Part shown: piece by piece, positions 16,958 to 26,493 of the stretch
How positions within the stretch are numbered: the stretch's first letter is position 1
Layout: each line of letters starts with the position of its first letter
Assembly (NCBI RefSeq): GCF_900142975.1
Contig: NZ_LT670848.1
Span: forward strand, 3,534,001-3,598,000
DNA: 64,000 nucleotides
Source of the DNA: Salegentibacter salegens
GTDB lineage: Bacteria; Bacteroidota; Bacteroidia; Flavobacteriales; Flavobacteriaceae
Reading direction: 5' to 3'
Notes under the pieces: model-generated
Databases searched by the model: none
Seen by the model: only the letters and a program-made list of their open reading frames with translations
Told to the model about the DNA's origin: nothing
Translations under genes and position numbers: made by a program

Positions 16958-19009
16958 ATGAAATACAATTCTAAAACCGGAAAAGAGGATAATCTTTTTA
17001 GGTATATCATAAAGACATTTTTTCCTTTTTGGCCTCTATTCTTAGTGCTCGTTGTGGTTTGTATTTTAGCGGCGTGGGCATATTTAAAATATGCTACTCC
17101 TATTTATGAGGCTTCAGCGTCAATCATGATAAAAGATGAGGAAAAGGGAGTAGATGATTCTAAAATAATGGAAAGTATAAATCCCTTTGATTCAAAAAAA
17201 ATTGTGGAAAATGAAATTGAGGTTCTTAAGTCCAGAGATTTAATGAAGTCTGTGGTGAGAGACTTGAACCTTTACGCTCCCATTTATGAAGAATCCGAAA
17301 TTAAAACTTTTTCGGCTTATACTTCAAGTCCAATCAAGGTAATAGTTGAAGATCCAAATAGGATTAGTATCTCTAATGAAGAACCAGAAAAGCATTTTTT
17401 TAGTTCTAATTTTAACGAAGATAAGGTTGTTTTCTCTGGCAAGGAATATTCACTGAATGAGTGGTTTGAGGTTTCATCTGGACAAACTATCATGTTTGTA
17501 AAGAATGATAATGTAAATAAGAAAGCAAGTAACCCATTGTTCTTTTATTTATTCAATCCAAAAATAATTTCTTCTGAATTAATTGATGAATTGGATATAA
17601 GTACTTCTAATAAGCTTTCATCTGTAGTTAATTTAACTATTAGGGATGAGGTGCCTGAAAGAGCTGAAAATATTCTTAACCGATTAATTCAGGAGTATAA
17701 CCGAAAGATAATTAATGATCAAAATGAACTTGCCTTAAGCACTATGACCTTTATTGATGAAAGAATTGAAAATGTGGAAGAGGAATTAGATGAACTTGAA
17801 TATAAAATACAGGACTATAAGTCTAATCAAGGTGTTGTAGATTTGAGCGAACAAGGCAGGTTATATCTTCAGGATGTTGGTGAGAATGATAAACAAATTT
17901 CAGAACTTGAACTTCAGCTAGCTGTATTAAATAATATTGAAAATTATGTAATATCAAAAGGTAGCGCTGGAGGAATGGTTCCTTCAACACTCGGAATTAG
18001 CGATCCAATTTTATCACAGCTTATTGAGAAGCTATATAATCTTGAGGTAGAGTATGAAAGATTGAAGAAAACGACGGCAGAAAACAATCCAATTTTAACT
18101 TCTATTTCCAATCAAATTTCTAAAATTAGGCCAAGTATATTAGAGAATGTAAAAAGCCAAAGGCAGAATTTACAGTCAAGATTAAGTAATTTAAACTCCA
18201 ATAATAGGAGGTTTAATTCCACTTTGCGGAATATCCCCGGAAAGGAAAGAACACTCCTGGAAATAAATAGACGAAAGACAATTAAGAATAATTTGTTCTC
18301 TTATCTTCTTCAAAAAAGGGAGGAAGCAGCGCTGGCAAATGTTCCTACAAATGAAAATAGTGCGATGATCGATAAAGCTGAGGCATCAATTGATCCAGTA
18401 AGTCCTAAACCACTTTTCACATACCTAATTGCTATTTTACTTGCTGTGGGAATTGGTACTGGCTATGTAAAAGGAAAAGAGATTCTTAGCGGGAAAGTTT
18501 TATATAGATCAGATATTGAGGAATATACAAGTATCCCTGTAATTGCGGAAGTGTTTCACTCAAAGAATTCAAAGAACAAGAGATTTACGAAACCACAGGA
18601 TTTTGTGTTAATTGAGCAGTTTAGGCAATTAGGCGCCAGGCTTGGATTATACAGACGTGATATTGAGAATAAAAGAATATTAGTAACATCAGGAATTTCA
18701 GGTGAAGGAAAGAGTTTTGTGAGTTCTAATCTTGCTTTTAGTTTGGCACAAACAGGGAAGAAAGTGGTTCTTGTAGACATGGATTTTAGAAAACATAATA
18801 CATCAGAGTTATTTAATCTTTCTGGCTCAAAAGGAATTATTGGTTTGTTAAAGGGTGAAGTAACTTACGATGAGATTATACACCCATCTGGAGTAAATTC
18901 AAATTTATTCGTAATAGCCACCGGAGCCAAAGGAGATGATTATACGGAAACGCTATTAAACGGAAAATTAGAGTTCCTAATGGATTCTCTATCAGATGAT
19001 TTTGAATAG
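16958..19009 (+). pseudogene. wzc: Wzc-type polysaccharide co-polymerase/tyrosine kinase, 5' part cut by an IS
   Basis: The first 683 residues of a BY-kinase. The order is TM1 (about 20-45), a Wzz domain, long coiled coils (about 255-290 and 350-410), TM2 near 485 and a cytoplasmic kinase with Walker A SGEGKS and Walker A' VVLVDMDFRK. The frame stops at TAG formed at the edge of the IS, just before Walker B. Removing the IS and one copy of the 8-bp duplication TTTGAATA restores DDFEYVIIDAAP and a 770-residue protein ending with a tyrosine cluster (DYGYGY). The truncated product keeps the co-polymerase part but should lack kinase activity. This would be expected to disturb chain length control or export. 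Confidence 0.9.
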
Positions 19010-19034
19010 GGAGTGTTAGCTCAACTCTGTCTGC

Positions 19035-19066
19035 TTCTTCTCCCGGGGGTACCCCCGGGAGAAGAA
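19035..19066. repeat. 32-bp perfect GC-rich palindrome inside the IS left end
   Basis: Arms begin TTCTTCTCCCGGGGGT and are exact reverse complements with no loop. It lies between the transposase stop and the IS terminus, and occurs again at 37243-37274 and 63749-63780. It has no T-run in either direction. A guard against read-through transcription, or a transposition regulatory structure, is plausible. Confidence 0.8.
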
Positions 19067-19070
19067 AATT

Positions 19071-20309
19071 TTAGTTTTTCGTTTCATTGGTGGCTAAGTC
19101 CAACTCTAGCCGACCTTCAAATTTAATAGCTAATTGTTGAACTACCAAACCCCAGTTCTGCAGTGGGGCGTTCCATTTCTTTTCAATTCTTCTGGTAGCT
19201 AGGTAAACCAGCTTCAATAGTGCCATATCATTGGTAAAAGCGCCTTTGGTCTTGGTTACTTTTCTTACCTGCCGGTGAAAAGCCTCTACGGCATTTGTGG
19301 TGTATATGAGTTTTCTAATGGGTGCGGTATATTCAAAATAAGCACTCAATCGGTCCCAGTTATCATTCCAGGAACGGATCACTATGGGATATCTTTTGCC
19401 CCATTTTTCTTCCAGATCCAGTAAAGCCGATTCAGCCTGGTCTTTGGTGTCAGCCTTGTACACCAGTTTAAGGTCTTTCATAAAATCTTTTTGATCCTTA
19501 CTGGCCACATACTTCATACTATTGCGGATCTGGTGGACAATACATAGCTGAATATCAGTCTTGGGATAAACAGAATGAATGGCTTCACTAAAGCCCGTAA
19601 GATTATCCGTACAGGCAATCAGAATATCTTTTAAGCCACGGTTGTTTAATTGGGTCAGCACCTGAAGCCAAAAATTGGCCCCTTCACTTTCCGAGATATA
19701 CATACCCAGCACTTCCTTTCTTCCAGCTTTATTTATTCCTAAAATATTATACAAGGCCTTGTGCTTTACTTTGCCTTCTTCGCGTACCTTGAAGTGCATC
19801 GCGTCGAGCCATAGGATGCAATATACCGGCTCCAAGGGGCGATCCTGCCATTCCTTAACCTTGGGAATCACCCGGTCCGTAATATCACTTAGAACGTGTG
19901 TGGATATCTTGGAATCATACATTTCCTCTATATGAGCTGAGATATCCCGCAGGCTATTGCCCATCCCGTACATGCCTATAATCTGCTTTTCTAAATTATC
20001 GGCCAGGATACGCTGGCGTTTCGCTACGATCTCCGGCTCAAAGGTACTGTTACGATCCTGGGGCGTGTTAATGGTGACGTCCCCTTGGCTGCTCTTTAGG
20101 GTCTTTTTGCCTTTGCCATTACGCTTATTACCTGCTTTTGAGCCTTTTTCTTCATCGGAAAGGTGCGAAGACATTTCTGCTTCCAGGGCCTCTTCCATAA
20201 ACTCCCTAAGCATTGGAGCAAAAGCGCCGTTTTTGCCGGTTAGGGATTCTCCTGATAAAAATTGTTTTAATGCTTTTTCCTTTAATTCCTTAATCTCTTC
20301 TTGTGTCAT
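19071..20309 (-). CDS. IS256-family transposase, copy A
   Basis: A 412-residue mutator-type transposase. The DDE catalytic residues are D169 in WLDAMHF, D235 in ACTDNLTGF and E342 in NAVEAFHRQVRK; the last phrase is the classic IS256 signature. The N-terminal 130 residues are the DNA-binding part, with a basic patch KAGNKRNGKGKK. The frame is intact and fills the element. It is identical in sequence to the copy at 37279-38517, so both are probably active or were so recently. Confidence 0.95.
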   Translation of the reverse strand: MTQEEIKELKEKALKQFLSGESLTGKNGAFAPMLREFMEEALEAEMSSHLSDEEKGSKAGNKRNGKGKKTLKSSQGDVTINTPQDRNSTFEPEIVAKRQRILADNLEKQIIGMYGMGNSLRDISAHIEEMYDSKISTHVLSDITDRVIPKVKEWQDRPLEPVYCILWLDAMHFKVREEGKVKHKALYNILGINKAGRKEVLGMYISESEGANFWLQVLTQLNNRGLKDILIACTDNLTGFSEAIHSVYPKTDIQLCIVHQIRNSMKYVASKDQKDFMKDLKLVYKADTKDQAESALLDLEEKWGKRYPIVIRSWNDNWDRLSAYFEYTAPIRKLIYTTNAVEAFHRQVRKVTKTKGAFTNDMALLKLVYLATRRIEKKWNAPLQNWGLVVQQLAIKFEGRLELDLATNETKN

Positions 20310-20379
20310 AATCTAGTCTAAAAATTTTAATTTAATTTTCAAAGTCTAGACAGACTTGAGATTACACCCTCTTTGAATA

Positions 20380-20641
20380 CGTTATAATTGATGCAGCTCC
20401 GGTAAATATTTTAGCGGAAGTGAATCTCATTGCAGAGTTTAGTGAAAAAACTTTATTAATTATAAGGCATGGTCATACTTCAAAGGAGTCGCTCAAAAGA
20501 CTTGATGAATCCGCGGGGTTACAATCGCTTAAAAATGTTTCTATTGTTTTCAACGGTCTAAAAAACCGTGGGATGATAAAGACCGATTACGGCTATGGCT
20601 ATGATTTAAAACATAGAATGGCTTCATATGCTAAACATTGA
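20380..20641 (+). pseudogene. wzc: Wzc-type kinase, 3' part downstream of the IS
   Basis: Remainder of the interrupted wzc. In frame with the 5' part after excision of the IS, it reads YVIIDAAPVNILAEVNLIAE, completing Walker B, and ends KTDYGYGYDLKHRMASYAKH with the C-terminal tyrosine cluster that BY-kinases autophosphorylate. It has no start codon with a plausible ribosome-binding site, so it is unlikely to be made as a separate protein. The absence of other lesions suggests a recent insertion. Confidence 0.88.
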
Positions 20642-20726
20642 TTTAAAAAAATAGAATTATACTGAATATTTCTATTAAAGAAACCTTTACAGAATAACAA
20701 CTAGAAGTTTGACTTTTGGTTTATCT

Positions 20727-22130
20727 ATGATAAAAAAAATCCTGGGCAATATAGTTTTTAAAAATTTTTCCTATTTAACAATTGGAACCGTTATAGCTCA
20801 ACTTATAAGTCTAATTACGGTTCTAAGAATTACAGATATTTTAGATCCAGAGGATTATGGTTTGTTTACCTTCCTTATCGCCCAAGGACTGCTTTTAATA
20901 AGGATTGGAGACTTAGGAAATAGAAATATAATTATTAGAACAATAGCCAAAAATCCTTCTCAAACCAACGATTTATTGGTTAATGGAGCGATATTAAGGA
21001 TTTTGGCACTTATCGTGCTATTCTCAATTTATTCTGCTTATAATTATAATTTTGGAAGTTTATCATTCAATAATCTCATATTAATTTATGTTTTTTCATT
21101 CCTAAGTTGCTTTTCTAATTTATTTGAACTGATTTTTCACGGTAATCAGAAAATGTTACCCTCAGCAATTATTAACCTGGTATATAGTATTATTTGGTTC
21201 ATTATTGTTTATTTTATTTTAAAAAGAGGAACTAGTATTACGTTTATATTCTTGCTTTACATCTCCATTACTTTAGTTAAAGGAATTCTTTATCTGGTCT
21301 TTATAAAGTATTATAGATTATTTAAAGGTAGTGTTCAAAGTTTTAAAGTTTCTTCCAGGCAAATTATGAAAGAAAGTTGGCCATATTTTGCTATGCTTCT
21401 CATTCTTTTGCCCCTTACCGATCTCGCTAATAACTTTTTAGACATTAATTCAACAAATGATGAAATTGGATACTATAATCTTTCAGAAAGATTGTTGGGT
21501 CCTATTTCCCTGGTGGTAGGGATGTCATTAAGTGCTATATTTCCAAATTTATCGGCGATGTGGAGTAATAATAAAGAGAAATTTCATAATTATATATCTA
21601 TTGGATTTGGTGTATATATGATAGCTTCAATGCTAATTTGTTTTATATTCACTCTTTTTTCTAAAGAGATAATAATATTATTATTTCCCGATGGCTATTT
21701 ATCTGCTATTAAAGTATCCCAAATGAAGGTTTGGTATTTATTTTTTATGTCGGTTGATAGTCTGGTAGGAGTTTTCCTGGGAGCAGCCAATCGTGAAAAA
21801 CTTATTTTAAGGTTTAGTATTTTCTATTTCTTAATCTGTACTCCCGTTCTTTTCTATAGTAGCAATTTTGGTGCACTTGGTATTTCTTACGGTTATGTGA
21901 TTTCTTATGGAATAGGTCTCATATATGTATGGTTTACATTTAAAAAATCTTTTAATATAAAGATTAAATATGATTTGCCAATTTGGACACTTGCTTTAAG
22001 CTTATTTATAATATCATATTTCCTAACATCTGAAACTTCTTTAGTGTATAAACTAATAATCTGTGTAAGTATCTTAGGTATTTTAATTCCATATACTGTT
22101 AAAAAATATAAGCCTTTGATTACAGAATGA
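20727..22130 (+). CDS. Oligosaccharide flippase (Wzx-like)
   Basis: A 467-residue polytopic membrane protein with about 12-14 hydrophobic helices, of the polysaccharide transporter/MOP type (ITDILDPEDYGLFTFLIAQG near the N-terminus is typical). It should move the lipid-linked repeat unit across the inner membrane. I chose the ATG at 20727 (MIKKILGN) over a TTG at 20709. The stop overlaps the start of the next gene by 4 nt (ATGA), which supports translational coupling with the putative polymerase. Confidence 0.85.
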   Translation: MIKKILGNIVFKNFSYLTIGTVIAQLISLITVLRITDILDPEDYGLFTFLIAQGLLLIRIGDLGNRNIIIRTIAKNPSQTNDLLVNGAILRILALIVLFSIYSAYNYNFGSLSFNNLILIYVFSFLSCFSNLFELIFHGNQKMLPSAIINLVYSIIWFIIVYFILKRGTSITFIFLLYISITLVKGILYLVFIKYYRLFKGSVQSFKVSSRQIMKESWPYFAMLLILLPLTDLANNFLDINSTNDEIGYYNLSERLLGPISLVVGMSLSAIFPNLSAMWSNNKEKFHNYISIGFGVYMIASMLICFIFTLFSKEIIILLFPDGYLSAIKVSQMKVWYLFFMSVDSLVGVFLGAANREKLILRFSIFYFLICTPVLFYSSNFGALGISYGYVISYGIGLIYVWFTFKKSFNIKIKYDLPIWTLALSLFIISYFLTSETSLVYKLIICVSILGILIPYTVKKYKPLITE

Positions 22131-23380
22131 AAAGACATCTTGAAATAGCATTTGTTTTCCTACTGGTAATTATTTCATTTCAATTTTTTGATGCTCAGTT
22201 TTTAAATGAGAGTATAGTTCGTTATTTACTTTTTATAAGTCTTATTGTCACAGTAATTATATCTGTGCCTTATGTTATTCCGCCTAATAAAGGATTTGTA
22301 TTTCCCATACAATTACTTTTGGCATCCATGCTTATTTCTGTATTAATGGCTGGTTTATTCTGGGATCAAAGTTTGAAGGAAAGCCTTGTTGCTTTAGCGC
22401 CCTATTTAGTACTTATATTCTTTTTTTATTTGCTACATATAAATTTTTCAGTTGCAGTTTTAGAGAGAATAATTGTTATTTACGGAGTTATTTACATTCT
22501 GTTGTACTTATTCTCATATATCAATAGTCCAACGGTTTTTTTTGGAAAGCCATCCTGGGGAGAAGAATTTTTAGAATCTCGAGGCATTATAAGGATTGTT
22601 TTTCCTGGAGGAGGGGTTTTTATTTTAACAACTTTTATTGCGCTTAATAAATTAACTTCCCAAAAAAAAAATATTTGGTTCTGGATGCTTCTGGCATTAG
22701 CAGGCATAATAATACCTGTAATGCAGGTTACCCGGCAATTTATAGCGGGAATACTTTTAATTTATTTATATCATTTCATAAGAAACCTGAGTCTTTCAAA
22801 AAAAGTGTTGATCCTGGTATCCTTTCTTGCAGCTATAATCTTTTTACAAAATACAAATATTTCAGTTGTTAAGGGGCTTATTGAAGCTACCCAAAGCGAT
22901 GTAAGTTCAGGTGGTGATTATATTAGAATTCTTGCGGGCGAGTATTTTTTAACTGACTTTTCTCCAAACCAAATAACGCAGTTTTTCGGGAATGGGGTTC
23001 CGCATTTTGGAGTATCTAATTACGGGTTTCACGTAGAAATGCTTTGGGTTAATTATGAGTTTTATTTATCTGATGTGGGAATAATTGCAGTATATGTGAT
23101 GTTTGGAGTTCCGGCAATTATAGCATACCTGCTTATTTGGATAAAAAGTTTTATAATTCCTTTACCCAAAGAATACCAGTATTTAAAATATTATTTATGG
23201 TTTATGCTTTTAACCAGTTTAACCTGGTATACACCTTATCATTACTATTTTTTAATTGTTAACGTGTATGTTCTCTACATGTATCAAGCGGTTTACTTAA
23301 AACAAGAAGAGAATAAAATGGAATCAAAAAAAACTGAATTTACTTCAGAAGAAGATTCCAGGGAAATATATTCGAAATAA
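22127..23380 (+). CDS. Putative polysaccharide polymerase (Wzy-like membrane protein)
   Basis: A 417-residue protein with about 11 hydrophobic helices and a large external loop at about residues 255-310, the topology of Wzy polymerases and O-antigen ligases. There is no strong sequence motif, which is normal for Wzy. Its overlap with the flippase gene and its place among glycosyltransferase genes are the main evidence. The C-terminal 25 residues are hydrophilic (KQEENKMESKKTEFTSEEDS). A ligase role is possible but less likely in an exopolysaccharide cluster. Confidence 0.7.
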   Translation: MKRHLEIAFVFLLVIISFQFFDAQFLNESIVRYLLFISLIVTVIISVPYVIPPNKGFVFPIQLLLASMLISVLMAGLFWDQSLKESLVALAPYLVLIFFFYLLHINFSVAVLERIIVIYGVIYILLYLFSYINSPTVFFGKPSWGEEFLESRGIIRIVFPGGGVFILTTFIALNKLTSQKKNIWFWMLLALAGIIIPVMQVTRQFIAGILLIYLYHFIRNLSLSKKVLILVSFLAAIIFLQNTNISVVKGLIEATQSDVSSGGDYIRILAGEYFLTDFSPNQITQFFGNGVPHFGVSNYGFHVEMLWVNYEFYLSDVGIIAVYVMFGVPAIIAYLLIWIKSFIIPLPKEYQYLKYYLWFMLLTSLTWYTPYHYYFLIVNVYVLYMYQAVYLKQEENKMESKKTEFTSEEDSREIYSK

Positions 23381-23420
23381 AAATACCTTTTTTACCCATA
23401 GTACTTTTTGAAATTTAAAA

Positions 23421-24494
23421 ATGATTAAAAATAAGATTCTTATTCTATCCTCTGCTCAATTCGGTTACTCAACAACTACCTACAAATATTGTGAGTATAG
23501 CCTGGAGCAATTTGAAATCACCTATTTGTGTTGGGATTATAATTTACCAAGAATAGAATTGCCCTCTGTAACGGTAAAATATATTAGCAGAGATTCCAGT
23601 TTGTTAAAGAGGAATTTCACACTACTTCATACCTTTCACAAGGAAATCCAAAATGGGTATGATCTTATATTCTTAACTTATGTAAGAGGAATCTCTTTTA
23701 TTAAAATACTCAACTTAAATTCCAGATTTCTAATGTACATAGATACTTTTGGAGTTATGGCAAATGCAAAAAAACGTTGGGTTTATGATGCCATTTTAAA
23801 GTTGGAGGTATCTTTCTATTCTAATGTTGCAGTAATAAGTGATGGGCTAGCTAAGCGCTTGGGAAGAAAAAAATATGAAATTCTACCTTTAGGCGGTATG
23901 TGTTTTAATAATGAACCCAAATCCTTTGAGAAGCTGGAATTATTATATGTTGGCACTCTGGAGAACAGAAGAATTATAGATTGTGTTAAGGGCTTTCACA
24001 AATATCTTATTAAGTATGAAATTGAACAAAATGGAGTTATTTTTAAAATTATTGGCGATAGTCCAAATCATGAACTTGAAGAAATAAGGCAGTATGTAAA
24101 ATCCAATAACCTTTTGGAAACCATTCACCTTATTGGATACGTTCCACAAAAGGAACTAAATCCATATTTTAAAAGCGCCAATATAGGCGTATCATTTGTA
24201 CCAATGGAGTCTTATTTTGAATACCAGCCGCCAACCAAAACTTTTGAATATTTAATATCAGGCTTACCAGTAATTGCAACCGGAACTTATGAGAATCGAA
24301 AATTAATAACCTCCTGGGCTGGTGTTATTATTAACGATAATGCCGATGCGTTTTGTGAAGGTATAGCCAAGCTTCAGAGTAAAAAAATTGACTTTTGCAG
24401 TGAAAGAATAAGAAAAGAATATTCAAAGTATACGTGGAAGAAAGCTGTTGCATCTCATTTTATCCCTATCATAAAAAACCTTACCAGTAATTAA
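23421..24494 (+). CDS. Glycosyltransferase, GT4-like (family 1)
   Basis: A 357-residue GT-B fold glycosyltransferase. The C-terminal donor domain has LLYVGTLENRRIIDCVKGF, then IGDSPNHELEEI, IHLIGYVPQKEL and the acidic motif region TKTFEYLISGLPVIATGT, as in retaining family 1/GT4 enzymes. The N-terminal acceptor domain is poorly conserved. It should add one sugar to the lipid-linked repeat unit on the cytoplasmic side. Neither sugar nor linkage can be predicted. Confidence 0.82.
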   Translation: MIKNKILILSSAQFGYSTTTYKYCEYSLEQFEITYLCWDYNLPRIELPSVTVKYISRDSSLLKRNFTLLHTFHKEIQNGYDLIFLTYVRGISFIKILNLNSRFLMYIDTFGVMANAKKRWVYDAILKLEVSFYSNVAVISDGLAKRLGRKKYEILPLGGMCFNNEPKSFEKLELLYVGTLENRRIIDCVKGFHKYLIKYEIEQNGVIFKIIGDSPNHELEEIRQYVKSNNLLETIHLIGYVPQKELNPYFKSANIGVSFVPMESYFEYQPPTKTFEYLISGLPVIATGTYENRKLITSWAGVIINDNADAFCEGIAKLQSKKIDFCSERIRKEYSKYTWKKAVASHFIPIIKNLTSN

Positions 24495-24511
24495 AATCAA
24501 TTTTTTATTTA

Positions 24512-25423
24512 GTGTTTAAAATCTGGGGAAAAGTGAAAAGAAAGTTTAGAACTATTTATGCATCTCTTATCGGGAGATTGCTGATTGCATTAGGGTTTCC
24601 AAAAAAAATTAAGCGAAAAGCACTGCGGGGAGACTTTATACTATCTATATATTTTCATAATCCTGATAAATGGCTTTTCGAATTTTGCGTTAAATGGTTA
24701 CGTGAAAATAGGTTTAGCTTTCTTTCAGAAGATGATATTATTGCAATAGCCAATAAAGAAATTCCCTTTCCTAAGGGAGGTGTTTTGTTAACGGTAGATG
24801 ATGGCTGGGAAAGTAATGAGGAAAATGTAATTGCTGTAGCAAAGAAACAAAAAGTACCTGTAACCATATTTGTTACTACAGGCGCCATAGAAAGTGGGAA
24901 TTATTGGTGGCCCTATGTTACAAAGGCCAGGGAACATAAAATGTCTTTCCCAACTGTTGAAGAATTAAAAAAGATTCCCAATATTGAAAGGGAGCAAGTA
25001 TTGAAGATTATTAAAAGAAAGATTTCAATTGAAAAACAGGCATTAGATCTCGGGCAACTTAAGAAGGCTTCAAAATCAAAATATATAAAAATAAGTGCCC
25101 ATACGGCTAATCATCCTATATTAGTGAATTGTGAAGATGAAGAAGCTTTTCAGGAAATAAAGAAGTCTAAATTACAAATAGAGGAGTGGTTGAAAATACC
25201 GGTAAACTCTTTTGCATACCCAAATGGGGATTACTCGAACCGGGAAATTGAATATTTAAAGCAATTAAATTTTTCCTCTGCTTATACTACAGAACCAGTT
25301 TATTTAACTAAGGAAAGATTTCAAAAAATTTATCAGCTCCCTAGATTCTGTGTCTTTGAAGATATATCTAAAGCAGAAGCTATTTGCAGAATGACAGGCG
25401 TATGGCAGCGCTTTTTTAAATAA
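24512..25423 (+). CDS. Polysaccharide deacetylase family protein (first of two)
   Basis: A 303-residue protein with a NodB homology domain (carbohydrate esterase 4). The catalytic base and metal residues are visible: TVDDG with D96-D97, and the H-x3-H pair in SAHTANH at 197 and 201. FAYPNGDYS near residue 233 is the RxPYG-type motif 3 variant. A predicted amphipathic or membrane-peripheral N-terminus precedes it, without a cleavable signal. It probably de-N-acetylates an amino sugar of the polymer or of a lipid-linked intermediate. The start is a GTG at 24512; no ATG lies nearby in frame. Confidence 0.82.
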   Translation: MFKIWGKVKRKFRTIYASLIGRLLIALGFPKKIKRKALRGDFILSIYFHNPDKWLFEFCVKWLRENRFSFLSEDDIIAIANKEIPFPKGGVLLTVDDGWESNEENVIAVAKKQKVPVTIFVTTGAIESGNYWWPYVTKAREHKMSFPTVEELKKIPNIEREQVLKIIKRKISIEKQALDLGQLKKASKSKYIKISAHTANHPILVNCEDEEAFQEIKKSKLQIEEWLKIPVNSFAYPNGDYSNREIEYLKQLNFSSAYTTEPVYLTKERFQKIYQLPRFCVFEDISKAEAICRMTGVWQRFFK

Positions 25424-25485
25424 TTTGAGATTATTTTACCGCTAATTGAAGTTAACTTTCAGGCAACAATTTTTACTTAGCAGTT

Positions 25486-26481
25486 ATGAAAATTCTATAC
25501 GTTACCAATATGTACCCTACAAAAGAAACTCCTTTTGATGGAGTATTTATAAAAGAGCAGGTGCAATACTGTCATGATAAATATAACGTGGATTATAAAA
25601 TATTTCTAATTAAGCGTTCAGGAAATAAATATTTGAATTATGTGAAAAGCATTTTTCAAATTATGAAGATTAACTCAAAAGGAAATTTTGATCTCATTCA
25701 TGTTCATTTTGGTCTGTCGGGAATGTTTCTCTTCTTCAAGCCATTTATTAAAGTGCCTGTTGTACTAACCCTACATGGCTGTGATGTACAATCTTTTAAA
25801 AAAAAAGATGGGCTTTTGCAAAAAATAGGTAAGATGGCTGCAGCAAATGCAGACCGAATTATTATCCTAAATGATAAAATGGCCAATATCCTTAAAATGC
25901 ATCAAGCCAAATCGGTGAAAATCCCCTGCGGAATAAATTTTGAAATTTTTGACCAGGAACGGAATAATTTAGATAATAAAAGTTTTTTAATTGGATTTCC
26001 TTCCAACCGGAAACGCGAAGTAAAAAACTATCCATTATTTAAAGCTATAACAGATGCCCTGACAAATAAGGGATATAATATTGAAGTTATAGAATTTATC
26101 AATTTTACCAGAAAGGAAATGGCCTCCCAATTAAGTAAACTTGATTGCCTGTTAATGACCTCTCACAGCGAAGGCTCTCCCCAAATTATTAAAGAAGCAA
26201 TGCTTTGTGAAGTCCCAATAGTAACGACCAAAGTTGGTGATGTTGAATTTTTATTAAATGGAGTAAAGAACTGTTTCGTGATAGATTCTTTTAAGCCCGA
26301 ACCTTTTGTTGAAAAAATAAAGGAAGTATTCATTTTACCGCCGGCAGGAAGAAAAACAAATGGTAAAGAAAAAATAAAGAATTTGGAACTGGATCAACAA
26401 AGTGTATGTTCCAATATTTATAAAGTATATAAAGATTTATTGTCTCCAAGAGGCGATAATAAAAAATTTAATTATCATTAA
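25486..26481 (+). CDS. Glycosyltransferase, GT4 family
   Basis: A 331-residue GT-B enzyme. The N-terminus MKILYVTNMYPTKETPFDGVF is typical of GT4 transferases, and LTLHGCDVQSF is the acceptor-domain loop. In the donor domain the motif SEGSPQIIKEAMLCEVPIVTT carries the E-x7-E pattern used to bind the nucleotide sugar. It lies 62 nt after the deacetylase gene and 12 nt before asnB. The sugar is unknown. Confidence 0.85.
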   Translation: MKILYVTNMYPTKETPFDGVFIKEQVQYCHDKYNVDYKIFLIKRSGNKYLNYVKSIFQIMKINSKGNFDLIHVHFGLSGMFLFFKPFIKVPVVLTLHGCDVQSFKKKDGLLQKIGKMAAANADRIIILNDKMANILKMHQAKSVKIPCGINFEIFDQERNNLDNKSFLIGFPSNRKREVKNYPLFKAITDALTNKGYNIEVIEFINFTRKEMASQLSKLDCLLMTSHSEGSPQIIKEAMLCEVPIVTTKVGDVEFLLNGVKNCFVIDSFKPEPFVEKIKEVFILPPAGRKTNGKEKIKNLELDQQSVCSNIYKVYKDLLSPRGDNKKFNYH

Positions 26482-26493
26482 TTTTCTTTTTTT

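Larger units (their letters stand above)
19009..20371 (-). mobile_element. IS256-family insertion sequence, copy A (complete, 1363 bp)
   Basis: Ends were found by comparing three copies in the window. The left end begins GGGAGTGTTAGC and the right end, read inward, begins GAGGGTGTAATC. The terminal inverted repeats match at 19 of 24 positions. The target TTTGAATA is duplicated at 19001-19008 and 20372-20379, and 8-bp duplications fit the IS256 family. It carries one transposase gene on the minus strand and is inserted in wzc. The copy at 37217-38579 has the same length and encodes the same protein. Confidence 0.95.
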
